From the NCBI GenBank assembly GCA_964542585.1, contig CAZIUI010000011.1, positions 1-64,000 of the forward strand: a DNA stretch of 64,000 nucleotides, written 5' to 3'. The notes beneath the pieces are model-generated. The model was not told where the DNA came from. It was given only the letters and a program-made list of their open reading frames with translations, and did no database searches. Source of the DNA: CAYYUA01 sp964542585 (GTDB lineage Bacteria > Bacteroidota > Bacteroidia > CAILMK01 > CAYYUA01). Below, piece after piece: positions 9,339 through 19,261 of this stretch; the stretch's first letter is position 1; each line of letters opens with the position of its first letter. Position numbers and translations under genes: made by a program.

Positions 9339-12300
9339 CTAGGGATCTTTAGGTTCTGCTTTGCGGATTGTTGCAGATTGTTGAAAGAATATTTTTTCCC
9401 GCTCATTGCCTAACGGCTTAATTTTAAATTCATCTTCACTAACGTCACCAGCGGTTTCCCTCACCTTTTTATTAAAGTAATAATCTGAAGCAATAACCTT
9501 ACAGCCCTTATTATTGATGTTAAAGTAGTAGTAATTGCCGGGAGTACCGCCGGCATAAAACTGCAGTCGTCTCTCATCCCTGCTCAACTTAAACTTTAGT
9601 TTACCCTTAAGCTGTTTGTTAACCGCTGTTTTATGAATCGTAGCTAATCCTAGTTTAGTTGTATCTAAAAAGGCTTGTTGCCGGGGGTCCCAAGTCAGGT
9701 TTACACCAGTAAAAAGGAAATTTGGCCTGTAAATCTCGTTGCTGATGAAAGTACCAAATGAACGCAGACTGCTCAATACGCTTATTTGCGTTTGGCGATC
9801 CGGAACTAAATAGTATGTCGCGTCTTGAACCACTTGCCTTCCATCACGGGAGTCGTTAAGTGGAAATGCCAGGTTTACCAGGGAATCTCCGGCTGTTTTT
9901 AGGGCTTCTTTATTAAATGGAAAATCCATTCCCATAACCACGTCAAAGCTATGAGCGGAATCCTTTGGTTTATAAACTGCTTTCCCTATGGTTTTTATGT
10001 CCAGGTATTCGTTACTACTAAAATTCATCTGAAGGGGGCCACGCACTGAGAATTCCCGGTTTTGGTCCGAATAGGCAAGTTGATAGGGCATACTATCCGG
10101 CTTAGCCAGGTTGTGTTTTTTCATGATCATGTATTTGCCCTTGTAATAGTTGTAATGCAGGTACCCTTTTGCTTTGAACAAGGTCAAATCCTGCGGGTGG
10201 TGCTTCTGACCCAGAAAAACATCATAGAGTTGATGAGTGGCAGTATCTATGAAAATTCCGCTGACAATAGGTTTGCCATCGGAATTTTTAAGGTTTTTAA
10301 CCGGAATAATGATTGAGTCCGCGTTAACGGTATCCGCAAATTGAAAAGCTTCTGTATGGTAAAGGGAATCCGAATTTGCCGGTTTTAGGCTACCATTAAA
10401 CGCTAGTCGCTCACGCTGTGCTTTCAGGTTTACCTTTCCTTTGAATTTAAAACGTGGGCTTAAAGGGAAACCATTTTCATCCTTGATTTCTCCTTCAGCT
10501 ATCGTTTTATGCTTTTGATTAGTGCGTATGTTGTCAAACTTGATGGTGTGAGGCTGTCCATTCCGGTCTTTGTAATCATACTTTCCTTTAGCAGCGTATT
10601 CTTTTTTCCCGAAAATGTTGATCTGGACATCATAAAACTTGTGATATTCCTTATTGGTGTCAGCTACAATACGGGCATCCTCAAGGGTCTCTAAATCAGC
10701 GCCCTCCTTGATGGTAATAGCACCTTCAGAAGGATAAACCTCTGCATCGGCAACATCTATGTGAGGGATGTTGCGGGCTTCAATTTTACTTTCAGCTAAG
10801 TCAAAATAGGCCGCCGTTGTATTAAATTTTAAAGAATCCTGCTCAGCCTTAGTTGATTGCATGAAAGATTCTTTTAACTTCTGATCCTTGGTTGCCGTCA
10901 TGCTTAAACTTTGGCTATCAATACGCCAATTAAAACCTTTAATACTAGTACGAAAATCATGCTGCTTAAAGCTGATATTGGCCTTCTTACCTTTCGATTC
11001 TCCATCCAGTTGTCGTTCATCAAAATCAAGGGTTAAGCTTGCGTCCGGCGTATAAAAGTTGGGCTTTTTATTCTCTTCCAGGGCCTTGATCTTGAACGAT
11101 GCTGAATCACTGTTTACGCTATTACGCTTCATAGCTAAGGCATTCGATCCAATAACGGCCCGCTCAAACTTCAGCTCTCCAGCACCATAAAGCTCAGCTG
11201 GTGTTAGGACGAGATCTCCTTCAAATGTGACCTCCTCATTGTAGACAGACAGCGGATCCCGTTCCTTAATAAACATGGAATCTTTGTAGGGAAGCCAGTG
11301 ATTGTAAATCTTATTACCCGTAACCGGGGGATACTTATCCTGGCCTTCTTCGGGTATGTTAAAGCTTTCCGCAATAGCATTCATAGAATCTGGAAAGAAG
11401 ACAAAATTCTGGGATTCAGTACTGGAGGGGAGGTATTCCACAGTACCAGCTCCGGTAAGGCCTTCACTGCTTAGCTTTATCTCCATTATGCCGATACCTT
11501 TACCTTGGTAGAGCTTGTACCCGTCAGAGGGCGATCGTTTTTTAAATCCCAGGGAGTTGTTGGGCATAATTCGAATGTGATAATCAAAAACGGGAAGGAT
11601 TCCAGCCGAGTAAAAAGTGCCGTCAAATTGCATCTCCTCCCTTTCGAACTCATCCAGGTTTTCAGCAACAAAAGGTTTGATCTGGAAATAGAAGCTATCA
11701 GATGGATATACACTATCGTAAATATTAGGATCCTCGTAATAAACAACGGATTCTTCCTTGGCATCAAATATTGGATACTTAGGCAAGTCTACCTGCCCTG
11801 ATTTGTTGTTGGGATCATCTATATAAACGGAGCCGTAAATATCTTCTATCACATTTTTTACACGAACTAGCTGCCCATTCTCATTAGGGTAATAAAGGCG
11901 AAGGGAGTCAACATTATTCATGTTTACCTTAAAAGAATCATAACTAAATGAAAAGCCATCACCGAAAAACTGAAACCTCCCCGCTATCATTTCTCCTTCA
12001 AAAGTCATGTCCCGGTTTTTCTGCATGGTAACCTGGCTGTCAGCTGGATAAATACTTACGCGCTGGCTATCACTAAGGTTGACTTTTGGAACCCCGCTTA
12101 ACTCCATATTACCCGTATTCAGGTTTAGATTGGCATTGGCAGAGTCCGGATTATTTGACTTTAGTTCAATATTGTCATAGTCACGCAATTCTTTTTCTGA
12201 CTCAACGTAATGTACGAGTTTATTTCGAACAAGGAATGTTCCATCCCTGCGATATTCTACGAAGCCTTTTTGATGAAGGCCTACAAGCATTTTTTTCGCA

Positions 12301-13748
12301 TTTTCTTTATTAATGCCCAGATAACCGGCCAAGCCCTTCAAGGTCATACGAAAGGAGTTGATCCGCTCTGCATATAACTTAATTTCCTTAAGCGGATTGT
12401 ATTCAAGAATGCCTTGGATCTTGTGGAATAATCCTTTCTGAAAAAAGTTATTGGAACGGAATATTGCAGGTCTTACTGAATTCAGGGTCATACGCATCTT
12501 CAGAATCGGATCCTTAATATTCCAAATAAGCTTATCCACTAACACTTCCAGGTCGTGATAAGAGTTATAAAAAGGGCTGGCTTCCAAGCCCTTATCACCT
12601 TTGGTGATCCTCACTTCCTTTTTCTCGTCATAATACTTGAAGCCTGCTGATGTGTGATAAATAGAGTCCTTTTTGAAAAATATCTTAGCCATAGCCTGAG
12701 CGCTAACAATCTTTTTCTGATCAATCAGAAAGCGATCTGCTAATGCCTGAACATGCTCTTGCCCATTGCGAAAAATGCTTATTCTAGCAGGCTGGTTGTT
12801 TACCTTAGTACCAACCACTGCAACACCCTCCATGGAAAATCCACCTCTGTATTTAACCTTAGGGAAAAAGCCATTTACCTTATACCGCTGTTGCTTTGAT
12901 TTAAATTGAGGGTATCTGGAGTCTCGCTTTTGTTCAGCGATAAAAATCTTATCCTTAAAGCCACCCTCCATGGGTTTTTGCCGTATTTCTTTGTTGAAAA
13001 AGGCCACAGAATCATCTTTAATTCGCCCACGGCTAAGCCTGATCCTGTAATCATCAAGCTGAGCATAAACCTGATTGGGTCCCAGGCCAACACGTTCCCA
13101 TGTTGCTTTGCCTTGTTTCCCTTTCCATTCCTGATCTATTGGATGAAATCGTCCTTTAGCATTGTAAATCTGGATGCTATCGGATGCTGTAGCGCAGAAT
13201 AGCTTAACTGGCCGTTTAAAGTACAATGCCGGCTTTTCCTGGTTATGATAACCAATATCAAATTGGAAGGATTTAGTATACCAATCTTTAGAGCGACTTT
13301 TGTACAAAGCTCTACTTTTAAAGTAGTTGACCAGCACTTCATTTAGTTGGTTCATATCCCTCCTGTCACTCAAAAGCTTTTGGAGCACATTGGCCCAGTC
13401 TCTGAATTGAGCTTCCGTAATGCCACGGTTTTTGGCTTCTGTTAAGGCTTGTAGGTAATTTTTGATGCCATTACTTGGCCGGTAATTTTCGGCTTTCATG
13501 GACCGGACCAGTTTCATTATCCGGCGCTGTTCATAATTGCTGAAAGCCTCTCCCTCCCACTTAGCCAGAAAAGCATCTAAGATTCCTTGTATACGGTTAG
13601 TTTGGAATCGCTCAAAGGTTTCTGAAAGCTTTTGTGCAAAGGCTCCCGGTTTTAAAGGCATGCGCCCTGAATCTTGTTGCGCTAATCCTTGATGACTTAT
13701 CAAGCATAAAAACAATACTGTAAACAAAAGGCCGTAAGCACCGCGCAT
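9339..13748 (-). CDS. Very large exported protein of unknown function
   Basis: This 1469-residue protein has a clear signal peptide (MRGAYGLLFTVLFLCL, cut near GLAQQ). I chose ATG 13748; a TTG seven codons upstream would add residues before it. The body falls into an alpha-helical N-terminal part (about 20-150), a mixed region, a winged-helix-like stretch at about 466-516 (GYLGINKENAKK... then KGFVEYRRDGTFLV), and a long beta-rich remainder with repeated elements of the kind 'F-x-G-x-(M/L)-x-A/S-G-x-(F/L)-x-F', which could form a long beta-solenoid or LptA/OstA-like curved sheet. I do not recognise the family. No T9SS sorting domain, lipobox or final barrel strand is obvious, so it is probably periplasmic or outer-membrane associated. 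It lies between prmA and plsY on the same strand. Confidence 0.7.
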   Translation of the reverse strand: MRGAYGLLFTVLFLCLISHQGLAQQDSGRMPLKPGAFAQKLSETFERFQTNRIQGILDAFLAKWEGEAFSNYEQRRIMKLVRSMKAENYRPSNGIKNYLQALTEAKNRGITEAQFRDWANVLQKLLSDRRDMNQLNEVLVNYFKSRALYKSRSKDWYTKSFQFDIGYHNQEKPALYFKRPVKLFCATASDSIQIYNAKGRFHPIDQEWKGKQGKATWERVGLGPNQVYAQLDDYRIRLSRGRIKDDSVAFFNKEIRQKPMEGGFKDKIFIAEQKRDSRYPQFKSKQQRYKVNGFFPKVKYRGGFSMEGVAVVGTKVNNQPARISIFRNGQEHVQALADRFLIDQKKIVSAQAMAKIFFKKDSIYHTSAGFKYYDEKKEVRITKGDKGLEASPFYNSYHDLEVLVDKLIWNIKDPILKMRMTLNSVRPAIFRSNNFFQKGLFHKIQGILEYNPLKEIKLYAERINSFRMTLKGLAGYLGINKENAKKMLVGLHQKGFVEYRRDGTFLVRNKLVHYVESEKELRDYDNIELKSNNPDSANANLNLNTGNMELSGVPKVNLSDSQRVSIYPADSQVTMQKNRDMTFEGEMIAGRFQFFGDGFSFSYDSFKVNMNNVDSLRLYYPNENGQLVRVKNVIEDIYGSVYIDDPNNKSGQVDLPKYPIFDAKEESVVYYEDPNIYDSVYPSDSFYFQIKPFVAENLDEFEREEMQFDGTFYSAGILPVFDYHIRIMPNNSLGFKKRSPSDGYKLYQGKGIGIMEIKLSSEGLTGAGTVEYLPSSTESQNFVFFPDSMNAIAESFNIPEEGQDKYPPVTGNKIYNHWLPYKDSMFIKERDPLSVYNEEVTFEGDLVLTPAELYGAGELKFERAVIGSNALAMKRNSVNSDSASFKIKALEENKKPNFYTPDASLTLDFDERQLDGESKGKKANISFKQHDFRTSIKGFNWRIDSQSLSMTATKDQKLKESFMQSTKAEQDSLKFNTTAAYFDLAESKIEARNIPHIDVADAEVYPSEGAITIKEGADLETLEDARIVADTNKEYHKFYDVQINIFGKKEYAAKGKYDYKDRNGQPHTIKFDNIRTNQKHKTIAEGEIKDENGFPLSPRFKFKGKVNLKAQRERLAFNGSLKPANSDSLYHTEAFQFADTVNADSIIIPVKNLKNSDGKPIVSGIFIDTATHQLYDVFLGQKHHPQDLTLFKAKGYLHYNYYKGKYMIMKKHNLAKPDSMPYQLAYSDQNREFSVRGPLQMNFSSNEYLDIKTIGKAVYKPKDSAHSFDVVMGMDFPFNKEALKTAGDSLVNLAFPLNDSRDGRQVVQDATYYLVPDRQTQISVLSSLRSFGTFISNEIYRPNFLFTGVNLTWDPRQQAFLDTTKLGLATIHKTAVNKQLKGKLKFKLSRDERRLQFYAGGTPGNYYYFNINNKGCKVIASDYYFNKKVRETAGDVSEDEFKIKPLGNEREKIFFQQSATIRKAEPKDP

Positions 13749-13813
13749 GTAGGAGTTTATTTTTATCAAAACTAAAAAGAAAAGCGGCTTGAACGAATAG
13801 GGCGCCTATGAAA

Positions 13814-13833
13814 ACTCCTTGATGTTGAGGAGT
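13814..13833 (-). terminator. Weak hairpin after prmA
   Basis: ACTCCT and AGGAGT form a 6-bp stem with an 8-nt loop, followed on the minus strand by only four T's. It lies just downstream of prmA and upstream of the large exported gene. It may reduce read-through, but the stem is short and the T tract poor. Confidence 0.3.
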
Positions 13834-13838
13834 GTATG

Positions 13839-14711
13839 TTAAGTCGTGTATTGATCACCCATAGCAAAGGTTGACGTGAAAAGGCTTGCAGCCCATTCGC
13901 CTTCTTCCAGGTGCTTTAAGCGCTCAAATCCATGTTGGTGAAATTGTTCATCTAGGTGAGGGGCCTCCCGGCTTAAAAACCCGCTAACTCCAATTAAGCC
14001 CTTGTTTGCCAACCGTTGTTTAAGAACAGGTAAGCTACCTATAATAGTATTACGGTTTATATTAGCGAGAATCAGTTCAAATACCTCTTCAGAAGGCGGG
14101 AAATTTTTCAAATCTTCCTGGCTTAAAGTAATACGCTGGCAATGGTTGTGGGCAATATTATTCAAAGCATTGCGGAAGCCGTCTTCTTGAATTTCATTGC
14201 CAAAGATTCTTGTTGCGCCCATTTTCTCGGCCAGGATCGTAAGGATGCCGCTGCCCGTTCCAAAATCAAAAACCGTATCCGGAGTGGCAGGAAGGCCTAC
14301 CATTAGTTTGATCATCATACGGGTAGTAGCGTGATAACCAGTCCCGAAAGCCATCTGCGGTTCAATGATCAATTCATAACGGTGAGAGCCTTGATGACTG
14401 TGAAAAGGAGCCCTTACCACGACTTTTTCGTCAATTCTCTGGGGCTCAAAACGACCTTCCCAATTTTTATTCCAATTTTGGTGGGGTAAATGCTGAATTT
14501 GTACAGCTTTTTCAAAAATCCCTAATTGATAAATCAATGCCCAAAAAGCATCGGATTCAAAATCCTGAGCATGAATGTATGCTTTAATACCCCTTTCATC
14601 CTCGAGATACCCATTAAAGCCAAGCTTATCCAGGCAGTATATTAGCTGATCCCGCTTGGGTGGGCTAACCTCTATGTTACATTCATAGTAGTAGGCTTTA
14701 CCTTCCTCCAT
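13839..14711 (-). CDS. prmA: Ribosomal protein L11 methyltransferase PrmA
   Basis: PrmA trimethylates ribosomal protein L11 using S-adenosylmethionine in the cytoplasm. The 290 residues comprise the N-terminal L11-recognition domain (about 1-100) and a Rossmann methyltransferase domain. The SAM motif reads VFDFGTGSGILTILAEKMGA, and the downstream ILANINRNTI matches the N-P/I-N substrate motif seen in PrmA. The run MAFGTGYHATT before the SAM motif corresponds to the family's FGTG.H.TT signature, which separates PrmA from other methyltransferases. The ATG at 14711 lies 14 nt after the stop of tpiA, so prmA, tpiA and the GlmU-like gene probably form one minus-strand operon. Confidence 0.93.
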   Translation of the reverse strand: MEEGKAYYYECNIEVSPPKRDQLIYCLDKLGFNGYLEDERGIKAYIHAQDFESDAFWALIYQLGIFEKAVQIQHLPHQNWNKNWEGRFEPQRIDEKVVVRAPFHSHQGSHRYELIIEPQMAFGTGYHATTRMMIKLMVGLPATPDTVFDFGTGSGILTILAEKMGATRIFGNEIQEDGFRNALNNIAHNHCQRITLSQEDLKNFPPSEEVFELILANINRNTIIGSLPVLKQRLANKGLIGVSGFLSREAPHLDEQFHQHGFERLKHLEEGEWAASLFTSTFAMGDQYTT

Positions 14712-14725
14712 AAAATTTGACTAAA

Positions 14726-15487
14726 TTACTGTGAGGCTTTGATGATCTCCACAAAGTTGTCAGGGTTTAAGGATGCACCACCAATAAGGCCTCCATTGAT
14801 GTTCGGCTGTCCAAATAGATCATCAGCATTGCCGGGTTTGACACTTCCACCATAGATTATTGAAATGGCATTAGCTGTTTCATTATCATACTTTTTGGCC
14901 AGCCCTTTACGAATAGTTGCATGCATAGCTTCCGCATCCTCTGGAGTGGCATTTTGTCCGGTTCCAATAGCCCAGACAGGCTCATACCCTATGATGATTT
15001 CCTTGATTTGGTTTTTATCAAGGTGAAATAGTTCTTCTTCGATTTGACGCTGTACAACTTTTTCAGAATCTCCACTTTCTCTTTGCTTCTGTGTTTCACC
15101 ACAACAGTAAATGGGCGTTAAACCGTAATGCATAGCCATATCAACCTTTTGAGCTAGCAATTCACCGCCTTCCTCAAAAAATTCACGCCTTTCAGAATGG
15201 CCAATAATGACGTACCCAGCCCCTGTTGAGGATAGCATGGGAGCAGCCACTTCACCGGTATAAGCACCTTCTTTGGCTTGATGGCAGTTCTGGGCACCAA
15301 TGTGGATAGAAGTCCCCCGAGCATCTTCTGCCATAGGTGCTAGAAAGGGGTAGGGCGGTAAGACGATAACCCGTGAATTGTTAAGTTCATTCTCCGAAAG
15401 TCTGGCTTTTAGGTCCATCAGGAAGCTACTAGCCTCTGGGAGGGTCATGTGCATTTTCCAATTACCAGCTACGATGATTTCAGGCAT
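14726..15487 (-). CDS. tpiA: Triosephosphate isomerase
   Basis: TpiA interconverts glyceraldehyde-3-phosphate and dihydroxyacetone phosphate in glycolysis. At 253 residues it is normal size. The catalytic residues are all present: Lys in GNWKM near the N-terminus, His in VIIGHSERR, Glu in GYEPVWAIGTG, and the phosphate-binding IIYGGSVKPGN. I chose ATG 15487 (MPEIIVAGNWKM); a longer reading would add ten residues that do not belong to the family. This start overlaps the stop of the GlmU-like gene by 8 nt, which suggests translational coupling. Two further glycolytic genes, pgk and pgi, lie 24 kb away in the same window. Confidence 0.97.
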   Translation of the reverse strand: MPEIIVAGNWKMHMTLPEASSFLMDLKARLSENELNNSRVIVLPPYPFLAPMAEDARGTSIHIGAQNCHQAKEGAYTGEVAAPMLSSTGAGYVIIGHSERREFFEEGGELLAQKVDMAMHYGLTPIYCCGETQKQRESGDSEKVVQRQIEEELFHLDKNQIKEIIIGYEPVWAIGTGQNATPEDAEAMHATIRKGLAKKYDNETANAISIIYGGSVKPGNADDLFGQPNINGGLIGGASLNPDNFVEIIKASQ

Positions 15488-16685
15488 AAGCGCTACGGTA
15501 TTGCTTGGTTTTTTCAAAAATTGTGGAAAATATGGATTGATCGGCTTCTGATAACGGCACTTCTCTTCGACTCATCATTAATTCAGCTATTTCCAAAGCC
15601 TTGGAAAGGCGATGGGTTTGAAGTCCTGAGGCACCGCCCCAGCTAAAAGAGGGGAGAAATATGCGGGGAAATCCAGCTCCGAAGATGTTACAGGCAACGC
15701 CTATGGTAGTGCCCGTATTAAGCATGGTATTGATGCCTGTTTTTGTGTGATCTCCCATAAACAACCCACAAAATTGCTGGCCACTACTTTTGAAGCTTTC
15801 ACGTTCATAATCCCAAACCTTAACAGGCTTGTAGTCAAGCTTTAGGTTAGAATTGTTGGTGGCCGCACCCAGGTTACACCATTCACCAATGACCGCATTC
15901 CCGAGGAAACCATCATGACTTTTATTGCTGTAGCCTTGAAAAACGCTGTTGCTAATCTCCCCAGCTACTTTGCAAAAAGGACCAATCGTAGATCCCTCAT
16001 ATAGTTTAGCTCCCATTTTTACGGTGGCATTGTGGCCAATGGCTAAGGGGCCCCTTATGTGACTTCCCTCCATTATCTGTACATCATGACCAATGTAAAC
16101 CGGGCCTTTTTGGGTATTGATAGTAGTACCTTCTACGGAAGCCCCCTCTTCAACAAATACCGGGTTGGTACCAAGCAATTGGTTGGTCTCAGTTAGCATG
16201 GCCGATGGTCGACCCTCCGTGATGAGCTCAAAATCATGCTGAATTTGGATAGGGTTGAAACCAAAAATATCCCATTTTCCCTCTAAGGTAAAAACCGACT
16301 TTTTATAAGACTTACGCTCGTATGTCTCCATTAATGGGTATAAACCCTTTTCGTTAAGATCAGACGCTTGTACCACTCCAGCAATAGGAAAACCTTCCTG
16401 CTCAAGGATAAACCCGCTTTTTAGTTTCAAGACAGCCTTAGCAAGCTCCCGGGTAGGTAACACGCCGGCATTAACCACCAATGCCTCACCTTCATTCTCC
16501 GGCGATGGAAATTTTTGATTCAAATATGGCTGGGTATAATAGCAAGCATCATGATCCGTGTAGATCTCCCACTTTTCAGCCATGGTTAACAAGCCTACTC
16601 GAAGATCTCCTACTGGCCGGGTATAGGTAAGGGGTAGGTGATGGATCCAATAGTTGTGATCGTGCAGAATGAGTTGGCTTGGCAT
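15480..16685 (-). CDS. GlmU-like protein (Bacteroidota-type sugar nucleotidyltransferase/left-handed beta-helix protein)
   Basis: This 401-residue protein belongs to the alternative GlmU family of Bacteroidota, annotated in databases as a putative UDP-GlcNAc diphosphorylase/GlcN-1-P acetyltransferase (family knowledge). The first 160 or so residues lack the standard pyrophosphorylase GxGTRM signature. From about residue 170 there are hexapeptide repeats of a left-handed beta-helix (for example VEEGASVEGTTI, IGHDVQIMEGSHI, AVIGEWCNLGAATNNSNLK). The last part matches the acetyltransferase end of GlmU, including GDHTKTGINTMLNTGT. It would supply UDP-GlcNAc for peptidoglycan and lipid A, but the activity is inferred, not shown by catalytic motifs. 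Its stop overlaps tpiA by 8 nt. ATG at 16685 is clear. Confidence 0.8.
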   Translation of the reverse strand: MPSQLILHDHNYWIHHLPLTYTRPVGDLRVGLLTMAEKWEIYTDHDACYYTQPYLNQKFPSPENEGEALVVNAGVLPTRELAKAVLKLKSGFILEQEGFPIAGVVQASDLNEKGLYPLMETYERKSYKKSVFTLEGKWDIFGFNPIQIQHDFELITEGRPSAMLTETNQLLGTNPVFVEEGASVEGTTINTQKGPVYIGHDVQIMEGSHIRGPLAIGHNATVKMGAKLYEGSTIGPFCKVAGEISNSVFQGYSNKSHDGFLGNAVIGEWCNLGAATNNSNLKLDYKPVKVWDYERESFKSSGQQFCGLFMGDHTKTGINTMLNTGTTIGVACNIFGAGFPRIFLPSFSWGGASGLQTHRLSKALEIAELMMSRREVPLSEADQSIFSTIFEKTKQYRSAYA

Positions 16686-16774
16686 GAACTACCGGGTGTT
16701 AATTTTCAACTTCAAATAGCAAAACTAATGAATCTCCTTTCGCACTTGTATGAAAGGAATTAGCAAAGGCTTTT

Positions 16775-18997
16775 TTAGGATGAGTCTTGGGAGGATTCAA
16801 CAGGTTGGCTTTGATAAACCTGATTTGCGAAGTCTGCTAATAAATCACGTACTTCGCTGGAATAACGAAAGTTGTATGTGGCTGAAGATAGATCCCCAAG
16901 CCCTACTTTAATGGTGTAAGCCTGCTCGGGCATCACTTTAAAGGTTTCTTCATCGGTGGCATCATCTCCAACAGCTAGCATGAAGTCATAGTCCTCATTG
17001 AGCCAATTAGCAACGCCACGCCCTTTATTCACACCAGCATTTTTGACTTCCAGGACTTTGTTGCCTTCCATCAGTTCCAGGTCTAAATCTTTTATTGCGG
17101 AATATAGCGCTTCATGGAGGTTGCGAAGCCGCAGCTCAGCCAACCATTTATCTGCTTTTCGGTAATTCCAGACGAGCGAGAACTCTTTTTCTTCAATGTA
17201 AGAACCCGGGGTTTTTACGGCATACTGCCTAAGCAAGTCATAGATATCGGCTTTCCATTCCTGATTCCGGGATTGTTCATTAATCCATCGTTCTTGGTCC
17301 TTTCGGATCCAGGCCCCATGCTCACCAACAATATCTATAAATAATTCACCAAACCATTCTTCTAGGGTGTTGCGGTCTCGTCCGCTGGTTACCACGATTT
17401 TGTTGGAATAATCTTTGGAAAGGTAGTGTAACTTGTTGATTAAATGGTTATCCGGGCGGGATTCCATAGGATTATCCTTAACCGGCATTAAAGTCCCATC
17501 CAGGTCTAATACGATAAGTCGTTTTTGGGAATTGTGATAATGCTTGATAAGGTACTGTCGCGCTTCGAACCGTAGATACTTATCAAGTAAAGCTTCCTGA
17601 TCTTTTTTGGCCTGATGCAAGCGGCTGATAAAGTCATAAGCCCAATTTTCAATGTCGTATCGTTTTACTTTGCGGCGCATAATGTGATTAGCTTCTTGTT
17701 GCTGGCTTTTGGGCATCTGGATAGCTTGTTCCATAGCGTTGGCCATCTGCTCCAGATCGTTGGGATTGATGATCATGGCCTCCGATAATTCAGAGGCTGC
17801 GCCGGCCATCTCACTTAAAATTAGAACACCATTGCCATCATGCTTAGAGGCGATAAACTCCTTAGCTATAAGGTTCATCCCATCCCTGAATGGCGTTACC
17901 AAACCGATGTTAGCAATCCGGTAAAGGGAAAGCAGGCTTTCAAAATCCATTGAGCGGTAAAAGTAATGGATGGGCATCCAGTCCATGTCACCGTATTTCC
18001 CATTGATGTAGCCTACTAATTCATCAATCGTTTCTTTGAGTTCTTTATAATCTTCTACCAACTCCCGGGAAGGTACTACTATTAGTAGGAGGGTTACTTT
18101 CTCAATGTATTGGGGGTTTCTGGAAAGCATGAGGTCAAATGCCCGCAGACGCTGCAGAATGCCTTTACTATAATCCAGGCGGTCAATACTCAGCATTAGA
18201 TGTTGAGAGCGAAACTTATCCTGGTAATTGTCAGCTTTTTCTACCACCGATGGTTGTTGAACGCCCTGGTGAAATTTTTCAAAATCAATTCCCATTGGGA
18301 AAGCATCAATGGTAACCGGACGCTGGTCATTGATGTAAAATTTCCCCAGTCTTTGATCAAGGCCTAGTAATTGGTAAACGGCGCTACTGAAGTGCCGCAT
18401 GTAATCTGATGTGTGAAAACCCACCAGATCAGCCCCTAAAACTCCGCTAACCAACTCCTTACGCCAAGGTAAAAGGCGGTAAACTTCTGATGATGGAAAT
18501 GGTATATGCAAAAAGAATCCAATGATAGCGTTAGGTAAAGCCTCCCGTACCAAAGAAGGTAACAAGAACAAATGATAATCCTGGATCCAGATGGTATCTC
18601 CTTCCTCATAATGTTGTAAAATGGCTTTACAGAAAGCTTTGTTGACGGATTGGTAATATTGCCAAAAGGTTTGATTGTATTGCGTGTGCTCGATAAAGTA
18701 GTGAAATAAAGGCCAGATCGTTTCGTTACTGAATCCTTCGTAATAATTTTTGACTTCCGGCTCACTTAAAAAAACCGGGTGCATTTTGTAACCTTTCAAA
18801 TCTTCTTGGATGCGTACCTTGTCATGATCCTCAGGTTCTTCAATACCCGGCCAGCCTATCCAAAATTGATCTGAAGGTTCCTCCATACTTGAAAGTCCAG
18901 TGGCTAATCCCCCTTCTGATGGCTTGTAGGATAAACCATTTTTATCATGTTTTACCTTAAGAGGAAGGCGATTGGCCACCAGTATCAACTTTCCCAT
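16775..18997 (-). CDS. otsAB: Bifunctional trehalose-6-phosphate synthase/phosphatase (OtsA-OtsB fusion)
   Basis: The protein (740 residues) makes trehalose from a nucleoside-diphosphate glucose and glucose-6-phosphate in two steps. The N-terminal GT20 synthase (about 1-470) has VANRLP, EGGLATGL, WIQDYHLFLLP, DRLDYSKGI and GVLILSEMAGAASEL, covering the donor and acceptor sites. The C-terminal HAD phosphatase (about 490-735) has the nucleophile motif LDLDGTL near residue 497, VVTSGRDR, and AVGDDATDEETF for the metal. Both halves therefore look active. Such fusions are known in Cytophaga-type bacteria. The gene is divergent from a second, stand-alone otsB across 264 bp. A TATTTTTG match lies about 24 nt upstream of the start on the minus strand, but without a clear -33 box. 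Confidence 0.95.
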   Translation of the reverse strand: MGKLILVANRLPLKVKHDKNGLSYKPSEGGLATGLSSMEEPSDQFWIGWPGIEEPEDHDKVRIQEDLKGYKMHPVFLSEPEVKNYYEGFSNETIWPLFHYFIEHTQYNQTFWQYYQSVNKAFCKAILQHYEEGDTIWIQDYHLFLLPSLVREALPNAIIGFFLHIPFPSSEVYRLLPWRKELVSGVLGADLVGFHTSDYMRHFSSAVYQLLGLDQRLGKFYINDQRPVTIDAFPMGIDFEKFHQGVQQPSVVEKADNYQDKFRSQHLMLSIDRLDYSKGILQRLRAFDLMLSRNPQYIEKVTLLLIVVPSRELVEDYKELKETIDELVGYINGKYGDMDWMPIHYFYRSMDFESLLSLYRIANIGLVTPFRDGMNLIAKEFIASKHDGNGVLILSEMAGAASELSEAMIINPNDLEQMANAMEQAIQMPKSQQQEANHIMRRKVKRYDIENWAYDFISRLHQAKKDQEALLDKYLRFEARQYLIKHYHNSQKRLIVLDLDGTLMPVKDNPMESRPDNHLINKLHYLSKDYSNKIVVTSGRDRNTLEEWFGELFIDIVGEHGAWIRKDQERWINEQSRNQEWKADIYDLLRQYAVKTPGSYIEEKEFSLVWNYRKADKWLAELRLRNLHEALYSAIKDLDLELMEGNKVLEVKNAGVNKGRGVANWLNEDYDFMLAVGDDATDEETFKVMPEQAYTIKVGLGDLSSATYNFRYSSEVRDLLADFANQVYQSQPVESSQDSS

Positions 18998-19020
18998 ACC
19001 AAATGGTTTTTTTTAATGTT

Positions 19021-19028
19021 CAAAAATA
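19021..19028 (-). promoter_or_regulatory. Possible -7 element for otsAB
   Basis: On the minus strand this reads TATTTTTG, a match to the Bacteroidota TAnnTTTG consensus, and would place the transcript start about 17 nt before the otsAB ATG. No TTG is found 19-21 nt upstream. The rest of the 264-bp divergent gap (18998-19261) shows no strong repeat or second promoter that I can support. Confidence 0.35.
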
Positions 19029-19261
19029 TAGACACCTAATTTAGGAATTTTTTCTTTCATTAGTCTCCATATTTTATCAAGGCAAAAGTTATGCTTGATG
19101 AGGTATTTGTCAGTTATATGACTATTAAATGGTAGAAAACGACTTTCTTACTTACGCAACCTATTGCTTTTCTTTGTATTTAGGTAATCGCTTGGTACTT
19201 AAACAATCAACCCTGTCAATTACCTTACCGGAATAGCTCTCGATCTAACCGAACATCTAAA

